A program made the position numbers and the translations under genes. A DNA stretch of 61,220 bases. Source: Porphyromonadaceae bacterium UBA7203. GTDB lineage: Bacteria; Bacteroidota; Bacteroidia; Bacteroidales; Muribaculaceae. The notes below the pieces were generated by a model. The model had not been told where the DNA came from. It worked only from the letters and a program-made list of their open reading frames with translations, and did not search any database. The stretch covers positions 1 through 61,220 of the forward strand of contig DKUN01000014.1 in NCBI GenBank assembly GCA_002490725.1, written 5' to 3'. This document shows positions 43,301 through 50,220 of the stretch, in pieces; the first letter of the stretch is position 1; each line of letters starts with the position of its first letter.

Positions 43301-43874
43301 CTACATGGAACTGCGCTACGGCACAGTGTCGGTCAAGGACTTCACCTCCGACGAATTCCCCATCGAGGAAGGCAAGGAAATAGTGCTCGGCGGCATGGCC
43401 TCGAACTTCGAGACGCGCCCCGGCAGCAATGGCCCCTGGGGCATTCTGACCCTCGAAGACCTGACCGGCTCGACCCAGATCAGAATGTTCGGCCAGACAT
43501 TCTCGCAATTCAACAGCTACTGCACCGCAGGCCAGTTCATCCGCGTTATCGGCAAGTATCAGCGACGGTTCCGCGACGACTCGCCGCGCTTCAACATAAC
43601 CTCGATTACTCGCCTCGACGACATCAAGGGCCGCATTATCCGCGGCATCACACTGAGGCTGACCACCGACACGCTGACACAGACCCTTGTCAACCTGCTC
43701 CGCGAACACTCCGAGGCCTACACCTCCGACCGCGGCGAACTGCGCATCAGCCTCTACGACCCCAAACTCAACCGGGCCGTGAACCTGACAGCCCAGCGCC
43801 CTATAGCCATCAACAAAGAGCTCATCAGCCTGCTCGACGGCGAAAACATCACGTATTCAATCATCAAACAATAA
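40314..43874 (+). CDS. dnaE: DNA polymerase III alpha subunit DnaE
   Basis: Replicative polymerase of 1186 residues. The N-terminal PHP domain starts with FVHLHVHTQYSVLDG. The C-family polymerase active site includes the acidic motif LPDIDIDFDDDGR and the GRGSAAGSAVAYCL segment. Helix-hairpin-helix and OB-fold regions follow in the last 300 residues (STQIRMFGQTF lies in the OB fold). The frame is open 21 codons upstream, but MQPFVHLHVHT is the family start. Thioredoxin follows after 28 nt, a neighbour pair common in Bacteroidales. Confidence 0.96.
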   Translation: MQPFVHLHVHTQYSVLDGQASIKSLVDKAIADGMPGLAITDHGNMFGIKEYFNYVNKVNGKRKDEGLEPFKPIFGCELYVANGSLTDRSDKTDKGRHLIALAKNEKGYHNLIKIVSKAWTDGFYHHPRTDKTELAAHREGLIICSACLGGEIPRLIRAGRIDEAEKQVLWYKETFGDDYYIELQRHKATVPNANHETYGEQQHVNSFLIDFARKHDIKLVATNDVHFTNEADAEAHDRLVCVFTGKFLNDPGRMLYTKQEWMKTTEEMNKLFADLPDALSNTVELLNKVETYSIDHKPILPNFPLPDGFTDNDDYLRYLTYQGAHRRWGDVLTEEQTERIDFELETIKNMGFPGYFLIVQDFIAAGRERGVSIGPGRGSAAGSAVAYCLDITQIDPIKYDLLFERFLNPDRISLPDIDIDFDDDGRSDVLAYVTEKYGAEKVARIITYGTMAAKSAIKDVARVEQLPLPESNRLANLVPKRMPEVNGKELKCTLKNCYEHVPEFAPEINSPNPLVRDTLKYALQLEGNVRSTGVHACGVIICRDAVSDWVPLSIALDKETGQKMLVTQYEGSVIEDTGLIKMDFLGLKTLSIIKDALRNIKQTRGIDLDIGAIDITDPATYRLYSEGRTVGTFQFESAGMQKYLRELRPTTFEDLIAMNALYRPGPMDYIPDFIDRKHGRSPITYDIPEMEKYLKDTYGVTVYQEQVMLLSRLLANFTRGESDTLRKAMGKKLIDKMNHLKSKFLEGGQANGHNADVLEKIWKDWEKFASYAFNKSHATCYSWVAYQTAYLKANFPAEYMAAVLSRNMGDKLTDMMDECTRMKIKVKGPDVNESFASFGVNEAGDIRYGLAAIKGIGEGIVNAIIEERIANGPYQGIHDFIERVPLTAGINRRTIENFAMAGAFDCFADEIKREDFFAVNTRDENFAEQLVRYGQLYQRDRQAQSASLFDDFADPALDTSGRPAIKPAVPWVQSELLSKERELVGRYLSAHPLDPFYMELRYGTVSVKDFTSDEFPIEEGKEIVLGGMASNFETRPGSNGPWGILTLEDLTGSTQIRMFGQTFSQFNSYCTAGQFIRVIGKYQRRFRDDSPRFNITSITRLDDIKGRIIRGITLRLTTDTLTQTLVNLLREHSEAYTSDRGELRISLYDPKLNRAVNLTAQRPIAINKELISLLDGENITYSIIKQ

Positions 43875-43902
43875 CCCATCATTAAACCAACCATCACTCA
43901 TC

Positions 43903-44220
43903 ATGACGTTCACTGACGAAAACATCCACGACATCATCGCATCGGGCCAGCCCGTAATGATTGATTTCTGGGCGACCTGGTGCGGACCCTGCGTAGGCAT
44001 GGCCCCCGCAATCGACGCAATTGCGAAGGAATACGAAGGACGCGTAGTTGTCGGCAAGTATAACATCGACGAGGAGTCGGACCTCACCTCGAAATACCGC
44101 ATCATGTCCATTCCGACAATTCTCACATTCAAGAACGGCGAAAAAACCGACCTCCGCCTTGCCGGCGCCCAGAGCATCGACAAACTGCGCGAAACCCTCG
44201 ACGCCCTTCTCGCTCTCTGA
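43903..44220 (+). CDS. trxA: Thioredoxin
   Basis: A 105-residue cytoplasmic disulfide reductant. The active site WATWCGPC holds the two redox cysteines, and the cis-proline segment MSIPTILTFKNGEK follows. There is no signal peptide. It lies 28 nt after dnaE, with 57 nt to pflB. Confidence 0.94.
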   Translation: MTFTDENIHDIIASGQPVMIDFWATWCGPCVGMAPAIDAIAKEYEGRVVVGKYNIDEESDLTSKYRIMSIPTILTFKNGEKTDLRLAGAQSIDKLRETLDALLAL

Positions 44221-44277
44221 TTCTTAGAAGTTAAAACTTCAAACCATACTCAATCACATTTCAATTTACCTACTCAA

Positions 44278-46506
44278 ATGACACCTACGGAAAAATTCAC
44301 CGACGGCCTCTGGTCGCAGAAAATCGACGCAGGCGACTTTGTGAGCCGCAACATCACCCCCTACACCGGCGATGCTTCGTTCCTCCAGGGTCCTACCGAA
44401 CGTACACGCCGAATCTGGAACAAATGTCTTGAAGCGCTGAAAGAAGAGCGCGACAACGGCGGCGTTCGCTCCATCGACGCAAACGTGATTTCAACAATCA
44501 CCAGCCACGGCCCCGGCTATATCGCCAAGGAAGACGAGCTCATTGTCGGTCTGCAGACCGATGAACTGCTCCGCCGTGCCATCAAGCCCTTCGGCGGCAT
44601 CAAGGTCGTTGAAAAGGCATGCAAGGAAAACGGCATTGAAGTTCCCGAAAAAATCCGCGAAATCTTCGCACACTACCGCAAAACCCACAACGACGGCGTG
44701 TTTGACGTCTACACCGACGAAATTCGCCGCTACCGCTCGCTCGGCTTCCTGACCGGTCTGCCCGACAACTATGCCCGCGGCCGCATCATCGGCGACTATC
44801 GCCGTCTGGCCCTCTACGGCACCGACCGCCTCATCGAAGCCAAGCGTCAGGACCTCGCACAGCTGCTCGGCCCGATGACCGAAGACCGCGTGCGCCTGCG
44901 CGAAGAAGTAGCCGAACAGATCCGCGCCCTCGAGCAGATTCGCATCCTCGGCGAAATCTACGGCCTCGACCTCAGCCGCCCCGCATCGTCGGCCCAGGAG
45001 GCTGTTCAGTGGGTTTACATGGCATATCTGGCAGCTGTCAAGGAACAGGACGGCGCCGCTATGTCGCTCGGCAACGTAAGCTCGTTCCTCGACGTGTTCA
45101 TCCAGTATGACCTCGACCACAACCTCATCGACGAAACCTTTGCCCAGGAGCTCATTGACCAGTTCGTAATCAAGCTCCGCATGGTTCGCCACCTCCGCAT
45201 GGCAAGCTATAACGAAATCTTCGCCGGCGACCCCACCTGGGTTACCGAAAGCCTCGGCGGACGCTTCAACGACGGCCGCACCAAGGTCACCAAGACCTCG
45301 TTCCGCTTCCTGCAGACCCTCTACAACCTCGGCCCCTCGCCCGAGCCCAACATGACCGTGCTCTGGAGCCCCGAGCTGCCCGAAGGATTCAAGGAATACT
45401 GCGCCAAGGTATCGATCGACACCTCGTCCATCCAGTATGAAAACGACACGCTGATGCGCGAAGTGCGCGCATGCGACGACTACGGCATCGCCTGCTGCGT
45501 CAGCTATCAGGCCATCGGCAAGCAGATTCAGTTCTTCGGCGCCCGCGCCAACCTGGCCAAGGCTCTGCTCCTCGCCATCAACGGCGGCCGCTGCGAAAAC
45601 ACCGGCACCGTAATGGTCAAGGGCATTCCCGCCCTCACCTCCGACGTGCTCAACTTCGAAGAGGTTATGAAGAACTATAAGCTCGTGCTCACGGAAATTG
45701 CCCGCGTTTACAACGAAACGCAGAACATCATCCACTACATGCACGACAAATACTACTACGAAAAGGCCCAGATGGCCCTCATCGACACCAACCCGCGCAT
45801 CAACCTCGCCTATGGCGTTGCAGGACTGTCGATTGCCATTGACTCTCTCTCGGCCATCAAATATGCCAAGGTTACCGCACGCCGCAACGAAATCGGCCTG
45901 ACCGAAGGCTTCGACATCGAAGGCTCGTTCCCCTGCTTCGGCAACAACGACGACCGCGTTGACCACCTCGGCGTTGACCTCGTTTACTTCTTCTCCGAAG
46001 AACTCAAGAAACTCCCCGTCTACAAAAACGCCCGCCCGACCCTGTCGCTGCTCACCATCACCTCTAACGTGATGTATGGCAAAAAGACCGGCGCAACCCC
46101 CGACGGCCGCGCCAAGGGCGTTGCCTTCGCTCCCGGCGCCAACCCGATGCACGGCCGCGACACCCACGGCGCTATCGCATCGCTCAGCTCGGTTGCAAAA
46201 CTCCGCTACCGCGACAGCCAGGACGGCATCTCCAACACGTTCTCCATCATCCCCAAATCGCTCGGTCCCACCGACGAAGAACGCGTTGAAAACCTCGTAG
46301 GCATGATGGACGGCTACTTCACCAAGGGTGCTCACCACCTGAACGTGAACGTGCTCAACCGCGAACTGCTGATGGACGCTATGGAACATCCCGAACTCTA
46401 TCCCCAGCTCACAATCCGCGTCAGCGGCTATGCGGTTAACTTCATCAAGCTCTCGCGCGAACACCAGCTCGAGGTTATCTCGCGCTCGTTCCACGAGTCC
46501 ATGTAA
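44278..46506 (+). CDS. pflB: Formate C-acetyltransferase (pyruvate formate-lyase)
   Basis: Glycyl-radical enzyme converting pyruvate and CoA to acetyl-CoA and formate during anaerobic growth. The protein has 742 residues. The catalytic pair C406-C407 lies in GIACCVSYQ, and the radical glycine G717 in RVSGYAVNF near the C-terminus, as in E. coli PflB. The activating enzyme is encoded downstream at 47640, separated by an unrelated gene and a strong hairpin. No formate channel gene is seen. Confidence 0.96.
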   Translation: MTPTEKFTDGLWSQKIDAGDFVSRNITPYTGDASFLQGPTERTRRIWNKCLEALKEERDNGGVRSIDANVISTITSHGPGYIAKEDELIVGLQTDELLRRAIKPFGGIKVVEKACKENGIEVPEKIREIFAHYRKTHNDGVFDVYTDEIRRYRSLGFLTGLPDNYARGRIIGDYRRLALYGTDRLIEAKRQDLAQLLGPMTEDRVRLREEVAEQIRALEQIRILGEIYGLDLSRPASSAQEAVQWVYMAYLAAVKEQDGAAMSLGNVSSFLDVFIQYDLDHNLIDETFAQELIDQFVIKLRMVRHLRMASYNEIFAGDPTWVTESLGGRFNDGRTKVTKTSFRFLQTLYNLGPSPEPNMTVLWSPELPEGFKEYCAKVSIDTSSIQYENDTLMREVRACDDYGIACCVSYQAIGKQIQFFGARANLAKALLLAINGGRCENTGTVMVKGIPALTSDVLNFEEVMKNYKLVLTEIARVYNETQNIIHYMHDKYYYEKAQMALIDTNPRINLAYGVAGLSIAIDSLSAIKYAKVTARRNEIGLTEGFDIEGSFPCFGNNDDRVDHLGVDLVYFFSEELKKLPVYKNARPTLSLLTITSNVMYGKKTGATPDGRAKGVAFAPGANPMHGRDTHGAIASLSSVAKLRYRDSQDGISNTFSIIPKSLGPTDEERVENLVGMMDGYFTKGAHHLNVNVLNRELLMDAMEHPELYPQLTIRVSGYAVNFIKLSREHQLEVISRSFHESM

Positions 46507-46535
46507 TCCGTACTGCTATCACTAATCTAACCGAA

Positions 46536-46564
46536 CGGGGGTGCACCCAACAAGTGCACCCCCG
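46536..46564 (+). terminator. Strong hairpin after pflB (terminator or processing site)
   Basis: A perfect 11-bp stem, CGGGGGTGCAC (46536-46546) and GTGCACCCCCG (46554-46564), with a 7-nt loop, lies 30 nt after the pflB stop. No T tract follows, so it may partly stop transcription or protect the pflB mRNA end, keeping pflB expressed more strongly than the genes after it. Confidence 0.55.
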
Positions 46565-46587
46565 CTCATTCCATCTCTTCCACACCA

Positions 46588-47637
46588 ATGCTCGACACCA
46601 TCACCCACAGACTCGATTCGCTCACACAAAAACTCGACTCGGTCAGCAACCACTTTTCCGAACTGATTCAGCAAGCCGAAATGACCACGACCGGCGTCAC
46701 TCCCGTGCGCGACTACGTCGTTCCGTTTGCCCACTATGTCGGATTTGACAAATGGGACTGGCTTGCCTTAATCATTGCAGCCTTCTCGTTGGCATGTGCT
46801 TATTATGCATATCGCTCTCAGAAAGAAACCGAAAAAAACACGATGAAAATCACCGAGGAGAGTCAATTTATGCTAATGATTGACTACTTCCGGCATTTCT
46901 ACGCTAACCTGATTGCCTCAAAGTCTATTGTCGCAAAACTTGACAATCGCTTTCACACTCACTATCCCTCGGAAGAGCATATCCGCAAACTCGGTGTCGA
47001 CACTGATGCGCTTCACCCCGAAGTGTTTTTTCACAGCAAAGAGAAATATAACCACATCCACGAGCTGCTGATGCTCGTAAACAACTATAACACCGAGTTG
47101 GGCGTCGCCGAAAAACATCTGTGCACGCAAAACCTCATAGCTGAAGCGAAACTTCGCGACCTCAACACACTGATTTTCAAACAAAACCTTTTCTGCGAAA
47201 AATTCCGTAAAGCTATGAAAGAACTTTGCGAGCCCGACAAACCGACCGGCTGGAAAAAGTGGAAAAGATGCATATTCCTTTACGAGGAATCCGGCAGACT
47301 TGAAGACAATGAAAAAGCCCGGAAGCGCTATAACGAATACATTGAAAAAAGCCGCAAAAACATTATCGAGACTGCAGTTGGCCGCGACGATCTGACCGAC
47401 GAGCAAAAAAAGCTGAGTCTTGAAGAAAAGATAGAAATTTTGCGCGCCCGCGTCAAAGAAAGAAACAAAGATTATTTCTCAGCTGATGAAAAGCAAGCCA
47501 ACAATTTTGCGAAAATCTTTTTCCGCGACGATAAAGATAGAGAACTGTTTTTCATGCTTATAAACAGCAATATTTTCTACGAAATTCACGGCAAAAACAC
47601 TCAGGGCTACGACAAGATAGCCATATTACCCTTCTGA
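46588..47637 (+). CDS. Membrane protein of unknown function between pflB and pflA
   Basis: I do not recognise this 349-residue protein. Residues 1-30 are a polar helix with heptad-like leucines (LDTITHRLDSLTQKLDSV). One transmembrane segment lies at about residues 54-72 (DWLALIIAAFSLACAYYAY). The rest is a long, charged, mostly helical cytoplasmic part, including ESQFMLMIDYFRHFYANL and the Lys/Glu-rich stretch 205-300. The coding sequence is visibly richer in A and T than pflB and pflA, which hints at later insertion. The arrangement of one N-terminal helix plus a helical soluble part resembles some putative abortive-infection membrane proteins, but I see no decisive motif. It ends 2 nt before the pflA start. 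Confidence 0.72.
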   Translation: MLDTITHRLDSLTQKLDSVSNHFSELIQQAEMTTTGVTPVRDYVVPFAHYVGFDKWDWLALIIAAFSLACAYYAYRSQKETEKNTMKITEESQFMLMIDYFRHFYANLIASKSIVAKLDNRFHTHYPSEEHIRKLGVDTDALHPEVFFHSKEKYNHIHELLMLVNNYNTELGVAEKHLCTQNLIAEAKLRDLNTLIFKQNLFCEKFRKAMKELCEPDKPTGWKKWKRCIFLYEESGRLEDNEKARKRYNEYIEKSRKNIIETAVGRDDLTDEQKKLSLEEKIEILRARVKERNKDYFSADEKQANNFAKIFFRDDKDRELFFMLINSNIFYEIHGKNTQGYDKIAILPF

Positions 47638-47639
47638 TT

Positions 47640-48380
47640 ATGACAAATAAAATACGTGTACACAGCTATGAGTCAATGGGCACATTCGACGGCCCCGGAC
47701 TGCGACTCGTCGTGTTTCTGCAAGGCTGCCCTTTCCGCTGCCTCTACTGCGCTAACCCCGACACCATCGACCCCATAGGCGAGTCGGAAGCTACCGACCC
47801 AGCCAAGATTCTTGAAATGGCCGTTGACCAGAAACCGTTCTACGGCAAACGCGGCGGCATAACGTTCAGCGGCGGCGAGCCTACGTTTCAGGCCGAAAAA
47901 CTGATTCCGCTGTTCGAACAGCTCAAAAGCAACGGCGTGCACATCTGCCTCGACACCAACGGTACCATAGTTTCCGACCACGTTGACCGCCTGCACGAAC
48001 TGACCGACCTTGTGCTGCTCGACGTAAAGCAGATTAACGACGAGCGCCACCGCTCCCTGACCGGGCTCAGCAACCGCAACACGCTGCGCACTGCCGAGCG
48101 CCTGAACCGGAAGGGAATTCCGGTGTGGCTGCGCTATGTGCTGGTGCCCGGCGTGAGCGACAACCCGGCCGACCTCGACGCATGGGCAACGCAATTTGCC
48201 GGCTATGACAACATTGAGCGCGTAGAGATTCTGCCATACCACACCCTTGGCGTGCATAAATATGAAGCCATGGGCCTGAAATACGCCCTGGCCGACACTC
48301 CGCGCAACACTCCCGAACAGCTCGAAAGCGTGCGCGCGCTGTTTGCCTCACGTTTCAGCTGCCCCGTGCTTGTGAACTGA
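47640..48380 (+). CDS. pflA: Pyruvate formate-lyase activating enzyme
   Basis: Radical SAM enzyme that installs the glycyl radical on PflB. The 246-residue protein has the CX3CX2C cluster motif at C30, C34 and C37 (GCPFRCLYC), preceded by GTFDGPGLR, and the GGE-like motif TFSGGEPT. The usual pflB-pflA adjacency is broken here by the membrane-protein gene, whose TGA is 2 nt upstream of this ATG. Confidence 0.95.
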   Translation: MTNKIRVHSYESMGTFDGPGLRLVVFLQGCPFRCLYCANPDTIDPIGESEATDPAKILEMAVDQKPFYGKRGGITFSGGEPTFQAEKLIPLFEQLKSNGVHICLDTNGTIVSDHVDRLHELTDLVLLDVKQINDERHRSLTGLSNRNTLRTAERLNRKGIPVWLRYVLVPGVSDNPADLDAWATQFAGYDNIERVEILPYHTLGVHKYEAMGLKYALADTPRNTPEQLESVRALFASRFSCPVLVN

Positions 48381-48412
48381 TTCTCCGTCCGACAATCTAC
48401 CTCTTCAGAACT

Positions 48413-48595
48413 ATGCCAAACAATCTGCCTAACGACCCCGTTATGCTCATGAGCGTCATTAACATGAAGCTGAGAGACTTCTACCCCTCGCTCGACGCCT
48501 TGTGCGATGACCTCGGTCTGAACCGCGGCGAACTGACAGCCAAACTCGCGGCCGCAGGCTTCGACTACATTCCCGAGGCCAACCGTTTTAGCTGA
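48413..48595 (+). CDS. DUF4250-family small protein
   Basis: A 60-residue cytoplasmic protein: NLPNDPVMLMSVINMKLRD, then LDALCDDLGLN and a final helix ending FDYIPEANRF. This matches the short DUF4250 family of anaerobic bacteria, whose function is unknown. The middle part looks like a small helix-turn-helix. It follows pflA by 32 nt and is probably co-transcribed with it. Confidence 0.8.
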   Translation: MPNNLPNDPVMLMSVINMKLRDFYPSLDALCDDLGLNRGELTAKLAAAGFDYIPEANRFS

Positions 48596-48623
48596 CAGGA
48601 GTGCGGTTTACGAAAATTTTCAC

Positions 48624-48631
48624 TATATTTG
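48624..48631 (+). promoter_or_regulatory. -7 box at the ECF sigma gene
   Basis: TATATTTG matches TAnnTTTG, and a near-match -33 (GTG at 48601-48603) stands exactly 20 nt upstream. Only 4 nt separate the box from the GTG start at 48636, so the transcript would be leaderless. No internal Met offers a shorter alternative before residue 40. Confidence 0.5.
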
Positions 48632-48635
48632 CGGA

Positions 48636-49184
48636 GTGAATAACGAGGAGCCCACACTCGAGGATCGCCTGCGCGACCCGCAGACACGGCGCGAGGCTTT
48701 CGCCGAACTGCTAAAGCGGTTCAGCGAGCCTCTCTATTGGCAGATTCGCCGTATGGTCAACGACCACGATGATGCCGACGACCTTCTGCAAAACACCTTC
48801 ATGAAGGCCTGGACGGCGATGGACGACTTCCGCGGCGACGCCAAACTGTCGACATGGCTCCACAAAATTGCGATCAACGAGGCGCTAAGCCATCTCGACA
48901 AACAAAAACGCCACGCCACAGAGAGCCTCGACAACACCGAATATTCGGCAATCAACACCATCGAGGCCGATGAATGGTTTGACGGCGACGAAGCCGCCGC
49001 GCATTTCCGCGAGGCCATAGCGACCCTCCCGACAAAGCAGCAACTCGTTTTCAACATGAAGTATTTCGACGAGATGAAATATGAAGACATTGCCGAGATA
49101 ACAGGCACATCGGTCGGCGCCCTGAAAGCCACATATCATTTCGCCGTAAAAAAAATAGAGCAATTTCTCCGGTCGCGCAATTAA
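48636..49184 (+). CDS. ECF-type RNA polymerase sigma factor
   Basis: A 182-residue alternative sigma factor of the extracytoplasmic-function class. Region 2 covers about residues 25-95, with DDADDLLQNTFMKAW and STWLHKIAINEALSHL. Region 4 covers about 125-180, with LPTKQQLVFNMKYFDEM and YEDIAEITGTSVGALKATYHFA. It uses a GTG start. A one-helix membrane protein and a Spy-like protein follow, a common layout for envelope-stress regulation. Confidence 0.92.
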   Translation: MNNEEPTLEDRLRDPQTRREAFAELLKRFSEPLYWQIRRMVNDHDDADDLLQNTFMKAWTAMDDFRGDAKLSTWLHKIAINEALSHLDKQKRHATESLDNTEYSAINTIEADEWFDGDEAAAHFREAIATLPTKQQLVFNMKYFDEMKYEDIAEITGTSVGALKATYHFAVKKIEQFLRSRN

Positions 49185-49234
49185 ACCTTTTGTCCGAAAC
49201 TCCGTCAAATAGTTAAAAAAAGTAATCATAGCAT

Positions 49235-49630
49235 ATGAGCGACAAAGATAACTTACAGTCAGTCCATGGCTTACCGAAATCAAACGGTATGACCGTGCCT
49301 GAGGGGTATTTCGATGATTTTGCCCGAAGGATGATGGAGCGCATACCCGAAACCGTGCCCGTGCCGGAAAAAGTCAAGCTCTCCACCTGGCAAAAAATCC
49401 GACCCTACGTCTACATGGCGGCGATGTTTGCCGGCGTTTATCTGCTGATGAACATCTTCACTCTGACGGCAGGCCTCGGACCGAACAGCCCTGACAGCTC
49501 AGCACCCCTGTTTGCCGACCTGGTCAACACCAACACCGCCGGCTACGTCGACGACTACCTTTCGATAAGCGACATTGACCTCTACGACGACCTCTATGAG
49601 GCAGGCTATGAAATTCCGGAATCTCTCTAA
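49235..49630 (+). CDS. One-pass membrane protein, candidate anti-sigma factor
   Basis: A 131-residue protein with an N-terminal cytoplasmic part containing VPEGYFDDFARRMMERIP, one transmembrane helix (about residues 58-78) and a short acidic C-terminal domain outside (LSISDIDLYDDLYEAGY). Proteins of this layout directly after an ECF sigma gene usually act as anti-sigma factors or their partners. No zinc-binding anti-sigma motif is seen, so the role is inferred from position. It starts 50 nt after the sigma stop and ends 14 nt before the next gene. Confidence 0.72.
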   Translation: MSDKDNLQSVHGLPKSNGMTVPEGYFDDFARRMMERIPETVPVPEKVKLSTWQKIRPYVYMAAMFAGVYLLMNIFTLTAGLGPNSPDSSAPLFADLVNTNTAGYVDDYLSISDIDLYDDLYEAGYEIPESL

Positions 49631-49644
49631 CCACCAATAACCTT

Positions 49645-50133
49645 ATGATGACTAAACTTCTGAAAATCCTCCTCGTTGCGATTGTGCTGCTCCCGGTTAA
49701 CGCCTTTGCCGACACCGCCAAGAGCAAGAGTAAAGACAAGCGCGCCGACAAGACCGAATGGTTCCGGAAAATGAAGGAGTGCAAACACGACTATCTCGCC
49801 AAGAAACTCGACATCACCAACGAACAGAAAGCCGAGTTTTTCAAGCTCTATGACGCTAAAGAATCAGAGCGATTCAAGGCCGAGAAGAAAGTGCGCACCA
49901 TCGAAAAAAGCATCAGGCAAAAGGGCGATGCCGCAACTGACGCCGACTACGAATCAGCCATCGACGCGCAATATAAGCTCAACGACGAAATAGCGCGCAT
50001 CGAGTCAAAATATGCCAAGAGTTTCAGCAAAGTGCTGACTCCGCGCCAGCTGTTCAGGCTTCGCGCCGTTGAGCGCGAATTTCAGCGCACTCTCATGGAA
50101 AAGCGCCATAACTGCCCGCCCGCCAAACGCTGA
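49645..50133 (+). CDS. Periplasmic Spy/CpxP-like protein
   Basis: A 162-residue exported protein. Residues 1-23 are a signal peptide (LLKILLVAIVLLPVNAFA). The remainder is a charged, all-helical stretch with DITNEQKAEFFKLYDAKE and a LTPRQLFRLRAVEREF segment, which parallels the LTxxQ-type repeats of Spy and CpxP. In E. coli these proteins are periplasmic chaperone-like sensors of envelope stress. Its placement after an ECF sigma gene supports such a role. The MM start leaves a one-codon ambiguity. Confidence 0.75.
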   Translation: MMTKLLKILLVAIVLLPVNAFADTAKSKSKDKRADKTEWFRKMKECKHDYLAKKLDITNEQKAEFFKLYDAKESERFKAEKKVRTIEKSIRQKGDAATDADYESAIDAQYKLNDEIARIESKYAKSFSKVLTPRQLFRLRAVEREFQRTLMEKRHNCPPAKR

Positions 50134-50220
50134 ATCAATCCGTAATCGACTTTTCGCAATCAGGGCCGGGGCAACTCGGCCCGAACCACATATATCCGAC
50201 TTAACCAAACGTCAACTCCA

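Noticed and set aside
44227..44240. Small palindrome GAAGTTAAAACTTC before pflB
   Set aside because: A 6-bp stem with a 2-nt loop is too weak to call a terminator or operator without more evidence.
44491..46494. A long open frame of 667 codons on the minus strand opposite pflB
   Set aside because: It mirrors the pflB reading frame; GC-rich codon choice leaves few stops on the other strand. The product is low-complexity and matches no family.
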